The notes below the pieces were generated by a model. That model made no database searches, was not told the DNA's origin, and worked only from the letters and a program-made list of their open reading frames with translations. A program made the translations under genes and the position numbers. Below, in pieces: positions 12,201 through 27,200 of a stretch of 40,321 bases of DNA (positions are counted from its first letter, which is position 1; each line of letters begins with the position of its first letter). The stretch is from Sphaeroforma arctica JP610 (taxonomy: Eukaryota; Opisthokonta; Ichthyosporea; Ichthyophonida): positions 4,388 through 44,708 of the forward strand of contig NW_014039909.1 of NCBI RefSeq assembly GCF_001186125.1, read 5' to 3'.

Positions 12201-15200
12201 CTGTGACTGTGGTTGAGCGTAGCATGGTCATACGACAGACCCACTCTCCCACTACCAGCATGAACAAAACATGGGCGATGAGGTGCGTATGGGGCCTTCT
12301 ACAACACATGCATGCAGAAAGGTACCACTCTGCACTCAGAGAGGTCTCTTCCAACTGTAAGAAAAATCAACTCTCCATCCCATAAACCACCGCCACATCC
12401 ACACCGCCCCATGAACCACCACTCTAATAACCACCGCCACATCCACACCATAAACCACCACTCCAATAACCACCGCCACCCACCGTCTTCTTCTTGGGCG
12501 CGCGTTTCTTGGGCTGCTTCTTGAGCTTGGTGACCTGTCCGGCGTCCTTCTCGGCCTGTGCCTTGACCACCTCAGCGTACCTGTCCATCTCCTCCTCAAG
12601 TGCACCCAGGTCCTCTACCCACAGATCCCGCGCGTTCTTGCTCAGCAGTATACCCAGTTCAGTCTCCTTAGCCTCACGCTCCTTCTCCAGCGCATTGATC
12701 TTCTCCTGCGTCAGAGACCATAGCGCCATGCCCAGCAAGTAATCGTAGCCGTCACTTGCGGCGCTGGTGTCTGGGCCATCCTCTGTCTCGACTGAGTCTT
12801 CGCTGGGTTCGGAGTCTTTGGTCTGCCGTCGCGTGGAGGGTGAGAGTGTGAGTAGAGGGAGAGTATGTGAGCATGCGGACAATTACCATTCCGCATTAGC
12901 TTACGGTGTTGTATATACTTCACCACAACTATACACAGGATTGTGTTGTTTGATTATGCGAGCGAGCGAGTAAGTGAGAGAGATAGAGAATTTTTTGAAA
13001 CGTATGGATTGTGCGACTCTTGTCTTTGGAAGCAGAGCCCGAGAACAGAGACAAGAGTTGTTAGTGTGATAGAATGGAGTGCGCTTGTGAAGTACTTACA
13101 TTTATTGACTATATCTACATTTATGGACTATATATTTACATTTATGGGCTATATCTACATTTATTGACTATATATATACATACATACATACATACATACA
13201 TACATAATATATATATTCAGCCCAGTCTACAAAGCATTAAGCACACTTTAACGGCATAAATATCAGCCGGATCTACTCATATGTACCCATACACGCACGG
13301 GTGTGCTATCAAGTGTGAGTTCATACACTTACATATACGCACGGGTGTGTTATCACGTGTCAGATAGTACTGCCGTTGCTTCCCACGTGTGAGAGAGTAG
13401 TGCTATTTTACGTGTGAAATGGCATGCACTGACCTTCTTGGAGAATTGCTTGTAGCCCTTGTCCATGAGATCGGCCAGGATGTCTTTCTTGCGCACGTTG
13501 TTGACCTTCACATCGCCAGAGATCACCGCACGAATAAACCGCACTTTGTTGTCCAGTTTGTCGAAGTCGTCAGTCAACATGTCTGCTAGGTAGGCCTTTC
13601 GCTTGTGGTAGTAGTTCAGCCGAAGGTCGTAGAAGTCTTTCAGGATCTGTGGCGTAGATAGTGGGTAGGGATAGTGGATAGGGATAGTGGATAGGTGGGG
13701 ATAGGGAGGTATCGGGGTACAACCGCCACACACACAGGCAGCGAGTGACTCACCTCCAGCGGCGTGGCGTACTTCTTAATCCCGCCGCGCTCGTCAAACA
13801 GCACCATGTTGGAGGTTCCCACAGTGGACAGCAGCTTAAACTTCTTCAGCAGCCCTCCCGTGTCCTTCTCAGCCGCCGCCAGCACTTGCGCATCCATGGT
13901 CACCACAAAGTGCACGGTGGAGTCTGTGTGGTATTCCGTGTAGTCCCGCACAAAGGCCGGGTTCTTGTCGGTGCCCTGCACACAGGTCTCCAGCCATTCC
14001 TTATACGGCTGTGTCCATGTGCGCACGGGCAGCTCGGTGATCTCTACGGTTGTCTCACTCGTCTACAGACACGCGGGAAGCAGAGGCATGCGCAAGTGGG
14101 TGTGGGTGAGCACATAAACCAAAACAACGGCAATATAAACCAAAGCAACGGCATTATAAACCAAAACAACGGCAATATAAACCAAAACAGCGGCATTATA
14201 AACCATTTGAAAGGCGCGGGGATGTGCCAATTAGAACACAAATGTGTGCAGTAGAGCGACACCGTGAAGCTTACGCGAGTGGGTTCTCCCAAATCAACAC
14301 GATGAACAGTGAGACTACAACCCACCAACAAACCAAACTATCACTATGAGGGTAAACACATTGACATGTTAAAATACTATTATTGTAGTCAATGAGATTA
14401 CAATCCACCAACAAACCAAACTATCACTATGAGAGTAAACACGATAACATGTTAACATACTATTGTAGTCCACAATACGAACCGCCACGCATTACCGTCA
14501 CGAACTTAACACTGGACACAGGCCCACACAACTGCACAATGCCCTGACGAGCAGTGTCCATCTAACTTGCCCTCTTGCGTTCACAGTACAAGCCATCAAG
14601 TCATCAATACACACACACACATATATATATATATTGTCCTATATACCGGCGTACGAAACTAAAAACAGCCCTGATGTACACATATTCGGTTACCTTCTCG
14701 ATTTTGCCGTGTACTGAGAACTTGGTGTTTTTGGGGTCTTGCGGCAGTACGTCTCCCACAAAGCCCTGCCACCACGGGTCCATTTGCGTCGGCTCTACAC
14801 CATCCAACATGCGCCGGATGTTGGCGATGATGTCTCGTGGATTGTGATTGGGGATGCTAAAAATAGAATAAGGCGTAGCAGGGTATGAAATCATGGCGAA
14901 TGACAATTGAAGGATGTTGGCGATGATGTCTCGTGGATTGAGATTGGGAATGCTAACAATAGAACAAGCATACGTGTTCTATGGCTATATATGGTATACC
15001 TTGTACTCCAACCCGTGCCAATGCCGTCACTGCCATTGACTAAGACCATTGGAATCACAGGCACATAGAACTCAGGCTCAATCGTCAGTCCATCGTCATC
15101 CAGGTACTTCATCAGCGCATCGTCCTGAGGGGATTCAAGCGCACGCATGTGTTTAGTAGCAAGACTTATGTAGTTTCTGTGTATTAAGATATATGTGTAT

Positions 15201-18200
15201 TATGTAGTATGTGTATTAAGGTTTATGTAGTATATGTGTACTAAGGTTTATGTAGTATATGTGTATTAAGGTTTATGTAGTATATGTGTATCAAGGTTTA
15301 TGTAGTAAATGTGTATTAAGGATTTTGTAGTATATGTGTACTAAGGTTTATGTAGTATATGTGTATGCGAATAAACATGTACTACCAATATACCTACATG
15401 TCCGATTGGTTAACAGCTGCCGTGAAACTGATCGGCCAGCAGTAGATAGTATTCAATTTCAGAAAATAATTCTAATACGACAATTCACAGCGGTCCACTG
15501 CCCATGTCGCACAAGTCAGCGAATTGGCTCGACGCGCCAGTCTCATTTATGGGATTTAGGGTTTAGGGTTTTAGCCTGTACCTGACTTGACTTGGTAGAG
15601 CTGCCGTGCACGAGGAATGGTTAACGGAATATCGTTCGACATCTGCTGTGTACACCACACGGTGTAGTGACAATGCACATCTAATACATCACATCACATG
15701 ACGCTACAAGGTCAACACGACCCATTCAACTGGCATGTACACGAACAACTGCAACCCACTGACCTGCACATGGAAGACCTTTCTGGCCAGAGGACTGAGT
15801 TTGGTGAACACATAACGTGGCGATGCCGCGTCTTTGCCTCCCTGCAACCGTGTACCGAATTGTCCTGCAGGCACAAGCAATCCCATGTTGTTGCTGCCCA
15901 CAAAGTCCTTGGCAACGGAGTAGTGGATAAGAATAGATAAGAATTAATAGGAATAGATAAGAATCAATAAGAATATACAAGAAAGATAAGAATCCATAAG
16001 AATTAGTAAGAATAGAAAAGAATTAATAAGAACAAGTAAGGATTAATAAGAAAGATAAGAATTAATAAGAATAGATACGTTTAGGGGTTTATGGATGTGG
16101 GATGGTGAAGGTGCGGCTCATTGTCCCGTGGTGATCGGCCGAGTGGTTGGATATGACGACGGCTCAGCACACACTCGTAACTGACCACTTAGACATACGA
16201 CAAGGTAGACTGACGGCCATTCCACCATGCAATACCAGACACAGCCCACTCAAAACACAACCGCACGCTTGCACACACACACACAAGAGAGACACACCTG
16301 CGCCAGGTTGATGATGGTGGACGTGAGACTCATCTCGCCGTGGTGGTAGGCCGAGTGTTCAGACACATAGCCCGCCAGTTGCGCCACTTTGATCTCCTCT
16401 TTGAGTTTGCGCTTGAAGCAACTGAACATGATCTTGCGCTGCCCAGGCTTTAAGCCGTCGACCACACTCGGGATAGACCGCGCATTGTCAGCTGAGGGGT
16501 AGTAGGGCGGGTTTAGGGTTCAGGGGTTAATAGGGGACTGTCGTTGGTGTAAGAATGTGTTATTGTTTTATGTGTATGTGCCAGTAGCTGCCAATAGCCT
16601 AGCCACTTCTACATACTCGCGAACACCTGTGTAACCGAACAACTCGTTAGGAACAGACGGTCTGCTGGTCGAATACACACTCCGAGCGTAAATGGCGTAA
16701 ATGGGGGATTGTAACATCCACATGGAGAACACGATCAAACCCTCCGATACATACGAGCCCAAATTTAGATGATAACCCTAAAACCACCTATAAAGCATAT
16801 TGACATACTCATGTGAAGAGCAAAAATGAAGACTATACAAACATACTCATGTAGAACAAAAGTAATCGCTTCAACACATACATAAGAGCCCAAATAGAGG
16901 AGATATGAACATAATAAGATTCTTTCTACAATACATACACACAGCATGGATAGAGGTGATATGAACCTACATTACAAACACACAGCATGAATAGAGGTTT
17001 TGATAACCTACCCATAGAGAACAAGATCAATTCCTTATCGATGAAGTCGGCGTATCGGATTGTTTCCTGAGTCTGGTCAATGAATGTGCCCGGGCGATGG
17101 CGCATGAGCCAATCTTTGCGATCGTCCGTTTGTTTCTTCGAGAATGCCAGTTGAATCTGAAGCACAAGTATGGAGTGTTATGTAAAATTGATAGTAATGC
17201 TTGTTTGTTGAAGAATGTCAGTTGAGTCTATCTGACAAGTATGGAGTGCGATGTATAACTGATATTAACGTTTGTTTGTTGGAGAACGCCAGTTAAATCT
17301 ATACCACACGTATGGAGTGCTATGTATAGTTCATATTAATGTTTGTTCGTTGGAGATGGAGAATGTCAGTTGAATCTATACCACACGTATGGAGTGTGAT
17401 GTATAGTTCATATTAATGTGTGGTTCGTCGTGTTTGTATAGTGAGGCGCAATTCGCGAGTGCATGATCCACATCTGCTCACAGGCACGCTGTTCGTTTGA
17501 AGATCGTGGGGTTGTACATGTGCATGGATCAGAATAGCACGCAGATTCCCCGCTTTCCCAATGCTTTAGTAGTGTAATCGAGTACGAAACGATGTAGCGT
17601 CTAATACACATAACAGGCAAGACATTTTTGTTGAGATGCTTTCACATACAAGCTGGCAGTCCCTTGTCACCTCTTCTACATTAAACCCTAAAATCCTAAT
17701 AACCTTACTATAATAATTTCTGCACACATGGCGCCAAGCTCTTCTCATCCCATTTATACAACTCCAGTTTGACCCTAAAACCCTAAACCCATCTGCCCAT
17801 ATCATTCATCTGATGCAGTTTCACACACCTTCTGGTCATCCAGGTTGTCGAGCCATTCGAAGGCAATGTTGTGCCGTTCCATATCCGCAAAGTACTGCTT
17901 GGCCTCGGCCGGAGTGCTCGTACCTAAACCCTTATAGTACTTGATCTTCCAACCTATCCCACAAGAGGATCCACCGACACATTAGAGTGTTAGTGCGGTG
18001 TACATACGATTATTTCGGGGTAGCAATGGGGGTTGAAACCTTAAACCCTAAACAAATACGTTGGCGGTAGTTCCGAGTACTATTTCGGAGTGGCTGAGAA
18101 CGGAGCGATATTTCGCCGCCGATGGCTATACAGATGACTTAGATGGGGGTGCGTTGGAGAGGAGGTTTGAGATGTTTAATTTAATGTGTGCATACTCTAA

Positions 18201-21200
18201 AAGCAGATGTAGCTGACACACAAGCTATAGAATGCAGACGAGGTATAGAAAACACATATATTATAGAATATACAAGTGTTATAGATAACATATCAGCTGT
18301 AGGAACAACATAAAATATAGAATATACAAGTGTTATAGATAACATAAGCTGTAGAAACAACATAAATTATAGAATATACAAGTGTTATAGATAACATATC
18401 AGCTGTAGAAACAACATAAATTATAGAATACATATGGGTTATTGTTAACATATCAGCCGTAGAAACAACATAAATTATAGAATATACAAGTGTTATAGAT
18501 AACATATCAGCTGTAGAAACAACATAAATTATAGAATACATATGGGTTATTGTTAACATATCAGCCGTAGAAACAACATAAATTATAGAATACATAAGGG
18601 TTATAGATAACATACCGGCTGTAGAAACAACATAAATAATAGAATATACATGTGTTATAGATAACATATAAGCTGTAGAAACAACATAAATAATAGAATA
18701 TACACGTGTTATAGATAACATATAAGTATACGCATGCATGCATGTGTATGTATAAGGGTATATGCATGTCATTTGCACACATCAAAACCATGCACAATTG
18801 CATAGTCTACTACATAGATATATCTCTACACTCATATGTCGTGCACACCTTTGCCGGAATCTCCAGTGGCTTCCTTCCAGGCAGTGTATTCTGGCATGGT
18901 GTAGAAGGACTCAGTCTTGACACCCTTAGTCACCTTCACAATGGGCGTTATAAACTCAACCAGAAATCCCGGAACCTGTGAACAGGAGAACATACACGAG
19001 TAGTGTAAGTCCGGATGGGGCTTAAGAGGTATAATAGGGGTTTAGAGCATACATCCACACACACGGATGATTATATAACACTTTCACATAGCTATGTCCC
19101 TGCACCACACACACAAGCATACATCAACACATACGGATATGTTCACGTTCTATATACACACACACACAGTCACTGCCGCACCTTCAGCAGCGACGGCCAG
19201 AAATGGTGGACAAAGTTTATGAGTAATCCCTTGATGTGCGATCCATCGTGGTCCTGATCGGTCATGATCATCAGCGATCCATATCGCAGAGAAGCCGTAC
19301 TCTCGTACTTTTGGCCGTATTTGAGCCCCATGATGTTCACGATACTGGGTGCCGGCACGAGAGATAAGAGCGAGGATGAGTGTGTGGTTATGGCTCTATA
19401 TAGAATAGAAGAGCAGACAACAACATACAGTGCACGAGAGGTAAGAGCGAGGATGAGTGTGTGGTTATGGCTCTATACAGAATAGGAGAACAGACAACAG
19501 CATACAGTGCACGAGAGGTAAGAGCGAGGATGAGTGTGTGGTTATGGCTCTATACAGAATAGAAGAACAGACAACAACATACAGTGCACGAGAGGTAAGA
19601 GCGAGGATGAGTGTGTGCTTATGGCTCTATACAGAATAGGAGAACAGACAACAACATACAGTGCACGAGAGGTAAGAGCGAGGATGAGTGTGTGGTTGTG
19701 GCTCTATACAGAATAGGAGAACAGACAACAACATACAGTTGCAACCACAAAAACCCAACAACCACGCGCTCAATCTCCCCCTCCCACAGCTGGCATGTCC
19801 GGAGATTAGAGCTGAGAACAATGATGATGTGGTTCACGCAGATAGTAGAAGTGATACGGGCAAGAGTGGGAGCCCAATTACACCAGGAGGATCAGACTAG
19901 GCATGGACAAACTAAATAATACTATATATACGTATGTTATATATTTGATACTGTACTAGATATATACTTGCATTTCCACATGTAGTTGAAGTGGCGAATC
20001 GAACCGAAGGAGAAAAGTGTTTTTAACCTAAGAGATGGCGAGCTGGGTGGTGCCTGACATCATCTGTACACACTTACGCGATCAGCTCTTATATACGTTA
20101 CATCGAGAATATACAAAAACAACCGACTAGCTTCTATATACGTCATATCGAGAAAATACAACAGACAACCGTATGGAATTGCCTGATCATACCAACCACC
20201 CACAACTTGGCATATGAATTGGTCACCCAGATGGCAAGACAAACAGACTAACAGGCGGATAAGAACGAGAGAGATACCTCTGCACTTCGGCGTTATCCAT
20301 GATCTGTTTCATGGAGGCTTCGCGCACATTCAGTAGTTTTCCTCGCAGGGGGAACACGCCATAGTAGTCTCTTCCCACTACACTCAGGCCACTGTGTGCA
20401 GTACAAAACGTCGTAGAAGGGATCAATTGGTATCATGTATTTACGTACATATACATCGAAAACGTACGTATACGGGTACACACACACACACATATATATA
20501 ATATATATATACATATTATATATATATAATATATGTTATGCGTGATAAGGTCATGATACTGTTCAACGAAGATATGCATATTACACATAAAATATGTGTT
20601 ATTTATGAGCTGTTTGAGAGATCAGAACTCTATTATGTGGTTGAGGTTTGAAGAGTTTGCGATATCATCCGTACGAAAAGATTGGGTACAAGTATCCGAC
20701 AGAACTTAAACAAAGATAAGAAATTTTAAACGCGGATGGTAAATTTTTCAGTAGAACATTTGCAAATAAGGGTTTAGGGTTTTAGTAACCCTAAATCCTA
20801 AATTAAGGGTTTTAGGTGGTACAGTAGGTATAATATGTTGGTACGATACTGTGATCACGAGATGCATGTATCTAAACGATTTCACATCGACAAACACAAA
20901 TTTTTATTATACACATTTGCAACAACACACCTCACCGATAGGAAGAAAAACTTACGTTTCTCTCCCTCCAAGTAAATTAACCGCACAGACAGAAAATCGA
21001 TCTAAATACACTAAACAAATCATATATACATACATACACACGAACACATAAACAGACACACACATACATATAATATATACATATATTATGTGTGTTTGTG
21101 TGTGTGCGTTTAAAAAAAAATGTATGTATATATACACCCCTTACCTCACGGCCAGTGCTTTGGCTGAGTCACCCTCAGTCAGAATGAGGGTCGCCTTTGC

Positions 21201-24200
21201 GCTCTGGCGAGTACCAGCCATGTTGGCATCATCCAGTTTGGGCACGCCCGTCAGACGCGATCTCTAAAGTTTAAATATTTATTAGGGGCTGGAGGCTTTA
21301 GTTTTGAACCAATGGGTTTGAGGCGTTGGTTTTGAACCAATCGAACGTGCGAGAACAGTGGGGAGGACAGTGATGTTCGCAACTACACGAAGCAGAGGTT
21401 ACAAAGTCACAGCTCAGAGAATAAAAAAAACGGTTTATAGAGCGGGGATTGGCCGTACACAAGACGTAGACAGCTTTTATCTCACACATATCCATCAAAA
21501 GATACAGTAAACTGACAGCGTACAGAGAAACGAATCACTCCGATAGGCCGTACACAAGACGTAGACAACTCTTATCTCTCTCATATCCATTAAAAGCTAC
21601 AGCAAACTGCCAGCATACAGAGAAATGAATCACTGCCATTGGCTGTGCTCAATGGGCGACACCACTACAGATGCCCTACATCCCTTCACGAGCGCACAAT
21701 TCATACAAGACATAAGCCATATAAGCCATATAATTCATATCAGGCATATAATTCATATCAGCCATATAATTCATATCAGCCATATAATTATTATAAGCCA
21801 TATAATTCAAATAAGCCATATAGTGTCAGTATGATTTATCAATAAGATCATACCACGCCTAAACGCACGCGACCACCTACAGCTTCACAATCATTGGAGG
21901 TACTCTGCGGCACACCTCATACTAGTCTCTACAGGAGTTCACTCGCATATCTATCTAAGCTTCACATGTCAATATAAAATCATTACCAGCGGGTCTACGA
22001 TATACAAATCAGGGAGTAAGCGATTCTCATATCCCTGTATTACCTTATTGTGATGGAGGGATTGAATTAGATACCTTGGCACCGGAGCAGGATTTGGCCA
22101 TGGCAGACTCTTGCTTGAACTTAGCCCACGACAGAATCTTCTCCACCACACCCGTGCTCAGCACATTCTTCACAAACTGTGATGGTAGGACCAAGCATTA
22201 GTTTTGGTGAAATGTATCTAATTACACACACACATATATATATAATATATATATATATATATACTACATTTGTACACATGTCGATGTCTATGTACAACAA
22301 AATCCCTTCGGCGACATCCATGCTCAGCACTTTCTTCACAAACTGAGGTGGCAGGACCAATTGAATAGCTGTGGCGGAATGCATGTAATGACATAAAGAG
22401 AAGTACAAAAATACATATCGATGTTGATAAAAATCTATACACATTGATATATGTTTTATATATGCAACACAGTTCATGCACCAGGCAGCACATTGTTCAC
22501 AAAAAGTCGAGCATACATACAAAAGCACGAGCGTCTCAAGATACTGACGTCTCGATTGAATACAACAAGCCCCATCGACCCAATGCCAGGGTTTAGGGGA
22601 TAAATAAACCCTACGCCGCAGAGACGCTACGGTACTCTCACTCATATATGCAGCTGGTCTGGCAGCCGCAAACCCACCACGGACCATATACTGCCAGCGG
22701 CATTTGAACATCTATCGATAGGATTGGATGATATCGAATAGCCTTTATTCAAGGCCAACATAAATTGATATGATTGGGAAATACTGAATGGTCTTTTTAT
22801 ATAAACCCAACATAAATTGATATGATTGGATGATATCGTATAGTCTTCGTATTTAAGAACATAAATTGATATGATTGGATGGTACTGAATAGTCTTCTTA
22901 TTTAAGGCCAACATAAATTGATATGATTGGATGGCACTGAATAGTCGTCTTATTTAAGACCAACACAAGTCGATACGATTGGATAATATCCAGACTCTTA
23001 CTTATTTAATGCCAACATAAATTGTGTGATTCACACCTCTACAACCGTCTTATCCTAACGCCAATCGCAAAATGGACTACAATTCACCTTATCACTCAGT
23101 GTACATTCAGAGTCAACCATAGCATTCTCATTGACCATGCATGTGTACAGTCCTATCATACACCCATTCACTGCGTATGACCTATCACTCACCTTGTCAC
23201 TGAGTGTGCACTCTGAGCCAAACATGCTCTTGCGCAGCGTCATGTTCTCTTTCGTTTGTGAGTCAAAGCTGGGGTTCTCAATCAGCGCATTCACAAACAC
23301 CCACAGATGGTTTTTGATCTGGAAGGGCTTCACCGGGGCAGCCTTGTTCTTCTTCTTCACCACCTGAATGGCGATCACAGTATATGATGGACCAGGTTAT
23401 AAACAACTGTATGAAGTGTCTGCGTTGGAATACCCTGTGTACCGCTTATGGGGCAAGATCACAGTTTAAGTTCATATGATACTGAGAGAGCCCTGAGGAA
23501 ATACACTCCCCGAGCAAGGGTGCATCAGCTGTATATATAGAAGCTGTCAGTATATGTACGTGTACATTCGTAACTATAGACACAAAGATACATGCCGTAT
23601 ACGTGTTTTGGCCAACGTAAAGCTGCGGAAACACGTTTTAAACTTTACCACTATACCTTTATAAGTGCACTCCAGTATCCATATCCACACAATGGCACAC
23701 TCATGCACTGCGAAACCGGTTGCCTAAGCAGAATGCATACATTGCAAGCGTGTTTGTAAACGACGTGTAATAAGTTCGATTCAACTAGTGACGTGTTAGT
23801 GGACTACAAATCACATTTGCGCTCGACGTCTATGTGATCTGATATATGTATATATATGTGTGTACTTTATATATATATACATATATACTTTATATATATA
23901 GGGACAGGTTTCTGATCGCGTGCTCACCTCGATAATCTTGGTGGTGAGCTGGTCTGTGACATGGTTGACGTGTTGCCCACCCTTTGAGGTGCAAATGCTG
24001 TTGACAAAACTCATCTGCTGGAACTGACCCTCACTTGTTGTCACTAGCACCTACAGATGTAGAGACCCAGGCGCTTAGAGAATTGGAAGGCTCACAGGAC
24101 ATGTGCTTGGCGCAGCGTTGTGTGGTGTCGTATACTATACATATCCACTCCCAGTAGCATACGTGTTTTATAACAGTTTGTCGTATTTTTCTCAGGATTA

Positions 24201-27200
24201 ATCTCCATGATGGTCATGGGTGTTTCAGCCCAATGTGCCATCAATAGCGTCACAAACATGTGAGGTGCTCATAGATGTCCGCCACCAGCAGGCGTGGAAG
24301 TGAGAAATCAAAGACAGGCAACCCCAATCACAAAACAAATGCATAGACACGAAGATATACATTTGATTGTACACAAATACCCGTATGTATACATATTAAT
24401 ACACCGCCCCCCACACACACCCCCCATCGCCCAAACACATACACATATATATATTTAATGTCACATCAACACACACACAATCACGTAGATCCCAAAGACG
24501 CACATGGTTACGCAAACATATTCATACCTCGCCCCTATATATATATAAATAAATAGATATATATATATATATAAACTCCCAACGACCCTCCACACAAACA
24601 TACCTCCCACCGGTTGTTGACTATCTCAGGCACCATATATATATATATATACATACATACATACATAAACTCCCAACGACCCTCTACACAAACATACCTC
24701 CCACCGATTGTTGACTATCTCATGCACCAATGGCAGGGGTAGCCCTTCCTCGGTGCGGTTGTTCTCAATGTACATCTTCACATACTCCTTGAAACTCTTG
24801 CACGGCAACTTGCTGCCATTATAGATCACCTGGAGCGATGACAATGTGTGGTGGTCAGTGATTAATGAGTGGGTTGGATCACACCGATATTAAGAGACTT
24901 GTATGAGTTTTAAGAAAAACCCTAAAACATATTTAGATACTTGTATGTTAAAAATTAAACACACAGCATGCAGACGACACATCATGATTTGATATCCGGC
25001 TCATCATCAAACCCACAACGTACAGACTATTAATAACACCTACTCGGTTCGCTCATAGAGTAGTGGTTCGATGCGTGGCCTTCATCCGCGCACAGAGAGG
25101 TATAGAGACACACACACCAGCGGAAATATACCTACCGTACTCACCCACATGCACATGCGCACCTCAGGGCATCTATGCCACCAGACGTACTGGGCTGACC
25201 TGGGTTTCCGTTAGACCTATACTGTTCCCATACACTCATACCTTGACGCCTGGCAGACATCCCGCCATATCGTAGGCTCGTTTGGTGAACAGTGCAACCA
25301 CATCCACGTCCAGGTGCTGCATGCCAAAACGGCCCAGATCCTGATATTCAATTGGGTTACAGTGGGCGAGAACGGTAGGTTTAACCAGTAGCAGATATTA
25401 AGGAAAAATATGTAGATAGTTGGTGACAGGGACAGTGATAGTGCAAAAGATGATCCTGATTAGTGCTAAGGCAAGAAGAACCACAAACTCCAATTCACGG
25501 CTCGTGGGGGGCTATAAAACGACATTCTTTTTTCCTTTTCTGTCTTTTTTTTTTTGGGGGGGGGGGGGGGTATATACGAGATACTTGTACGAGGATTTAT
25601 ACATATCATGGATCATACTAGACACCAACTAACCTAAGTACTCTATGCATACTTAAATATACGTTGCTGCATCTTTGCAATTACTACCCCAAACAAGGGT
25701 GCACGTGCAATATGCGATACTGAACGGCGAGAGGATATAGACTCCTCACGTAGCTTCCAATAGTATATGACGGTCATCTTCTGCTAACCGTTGTCCAGAT
25801 ACCAAACACACATAAACCGTTTGGCACTTAGGATGGACATCGTATTGAACAGTATTCGCACCAACAACGAGAGACACGGCGCATTTCTAATAAGCCCTTT
25901 AGATGTTGAAGAATGAATTATAATCCACCGACAACCCAGTATACAACACTCCATCAGATTCCCACAGCAAGCTTCCATTCACAGAGAAACCAGGATTCCC
26001 ATCCCTAAAACATACCACAAATAAAACGGTACATAAATCTTTCCTCTTCTGACAAGGAGGTTAACCAAGCCCGTGAGAGTGACTGAAAAGACGCTATTTC
26101 CAGGCGAAGAAGGTGGCGATGACGCAGAAAACGACTATTACCAAGACGGAAAAGGCCAAAATCTATTCCGCACCAGTTTCTTTTTGGCTCAACGTCGATC
26201 TCGCCTTAACAAAGGCATATTTCTGGCGTTCGCAGACCTTTCTCCTCAGAACAGGGCAAGGATTCTGCTGCACCACTTTCGTATCCTTCGCGCGAAATAA
26301 ACGGACCACGTCACCGCACTGTTCCATCGTTCTCAAACGACGTATGTTCACCGCTACACCAACATCCACACCAAACTACGGGCATATAGTTAAACACAGC
26401 CACCTATATCAATATAGAACACACATGTGTAGATGTACACAACATACAGGTTTGAAGGTGATGCATGTATAGTCCTCCTTAATGCCGGCCGCGGGTGTGC
26501 GGATCTTCGCCTTGCCAATGTTGCTCATGTTGCGCGTGAAGGATTGGGTGTACTTCTCTCCGGTGGCCTTGCTGGCGGTTTCTATGGTGAACTCCTCACT
26601 GAAGATGTTGCACAGTTTGGCACCGTATCCGTTGCGACCACCAGTGACCTGCACAATGGAACGGTGTGCGATAAGCCACACGTGGGTGTAGTCGACAGTG
26701 TGTGTGTATCTGCGTGCATGCGAAGAGTGGCTGTGTCGGCCGGATTGTGGCATAGACATGTACTTCAACTTGGATCTGAGTTGCCTTTTATGCATCTAAC
26801 ATCATCGACATTCGTCATCAGGTGTATTTGCTTGTGTAAATATGTACCAACATGCTTATTTGTGAACATGTACAATTAAATGTGCATATCAAGCTTCGGA
26901 AAATTTCTCACATCCTTGCAAAGTTCATTAGGTTTTACAGATATACTCGTTTATTAGGCTTTACACATACAGTCAATATTTATTAAGTTTTACATATATA
27001 TGTTTGTTGATACACAAAGTTTTATTGAGTTTTACGTATACACTCAACGTTCGTTAAATTTTGCATATTTACTGAAAGTTCGATAGGTTTCACATAGTTA
27101 CTGAAAGTTCGATAGGTTTTACATATACACTCGTTTTCTCCACAGCTCAATGCCAAATGACGTACGCAAGTGCACACACATATCCTGAAGCCAAGCACCA

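Noticed and set aside
18293-18778. 161-codon minus-strand open frame
   Set aside because: Runs through the 54-bp minisatellite. Its repeats are multiples of three and it has no independent coding signal.
19980-20065. tRNA gene on the minus strand (ggttcgattc B-box-like)
   Set aside because: The T-stem does not pair and no acceptor or D-arm partner is visible.
23770-23800. Second B-box-like motif (gttcgattc)
   Set aside because: No A box or cloverleaf fits around it.
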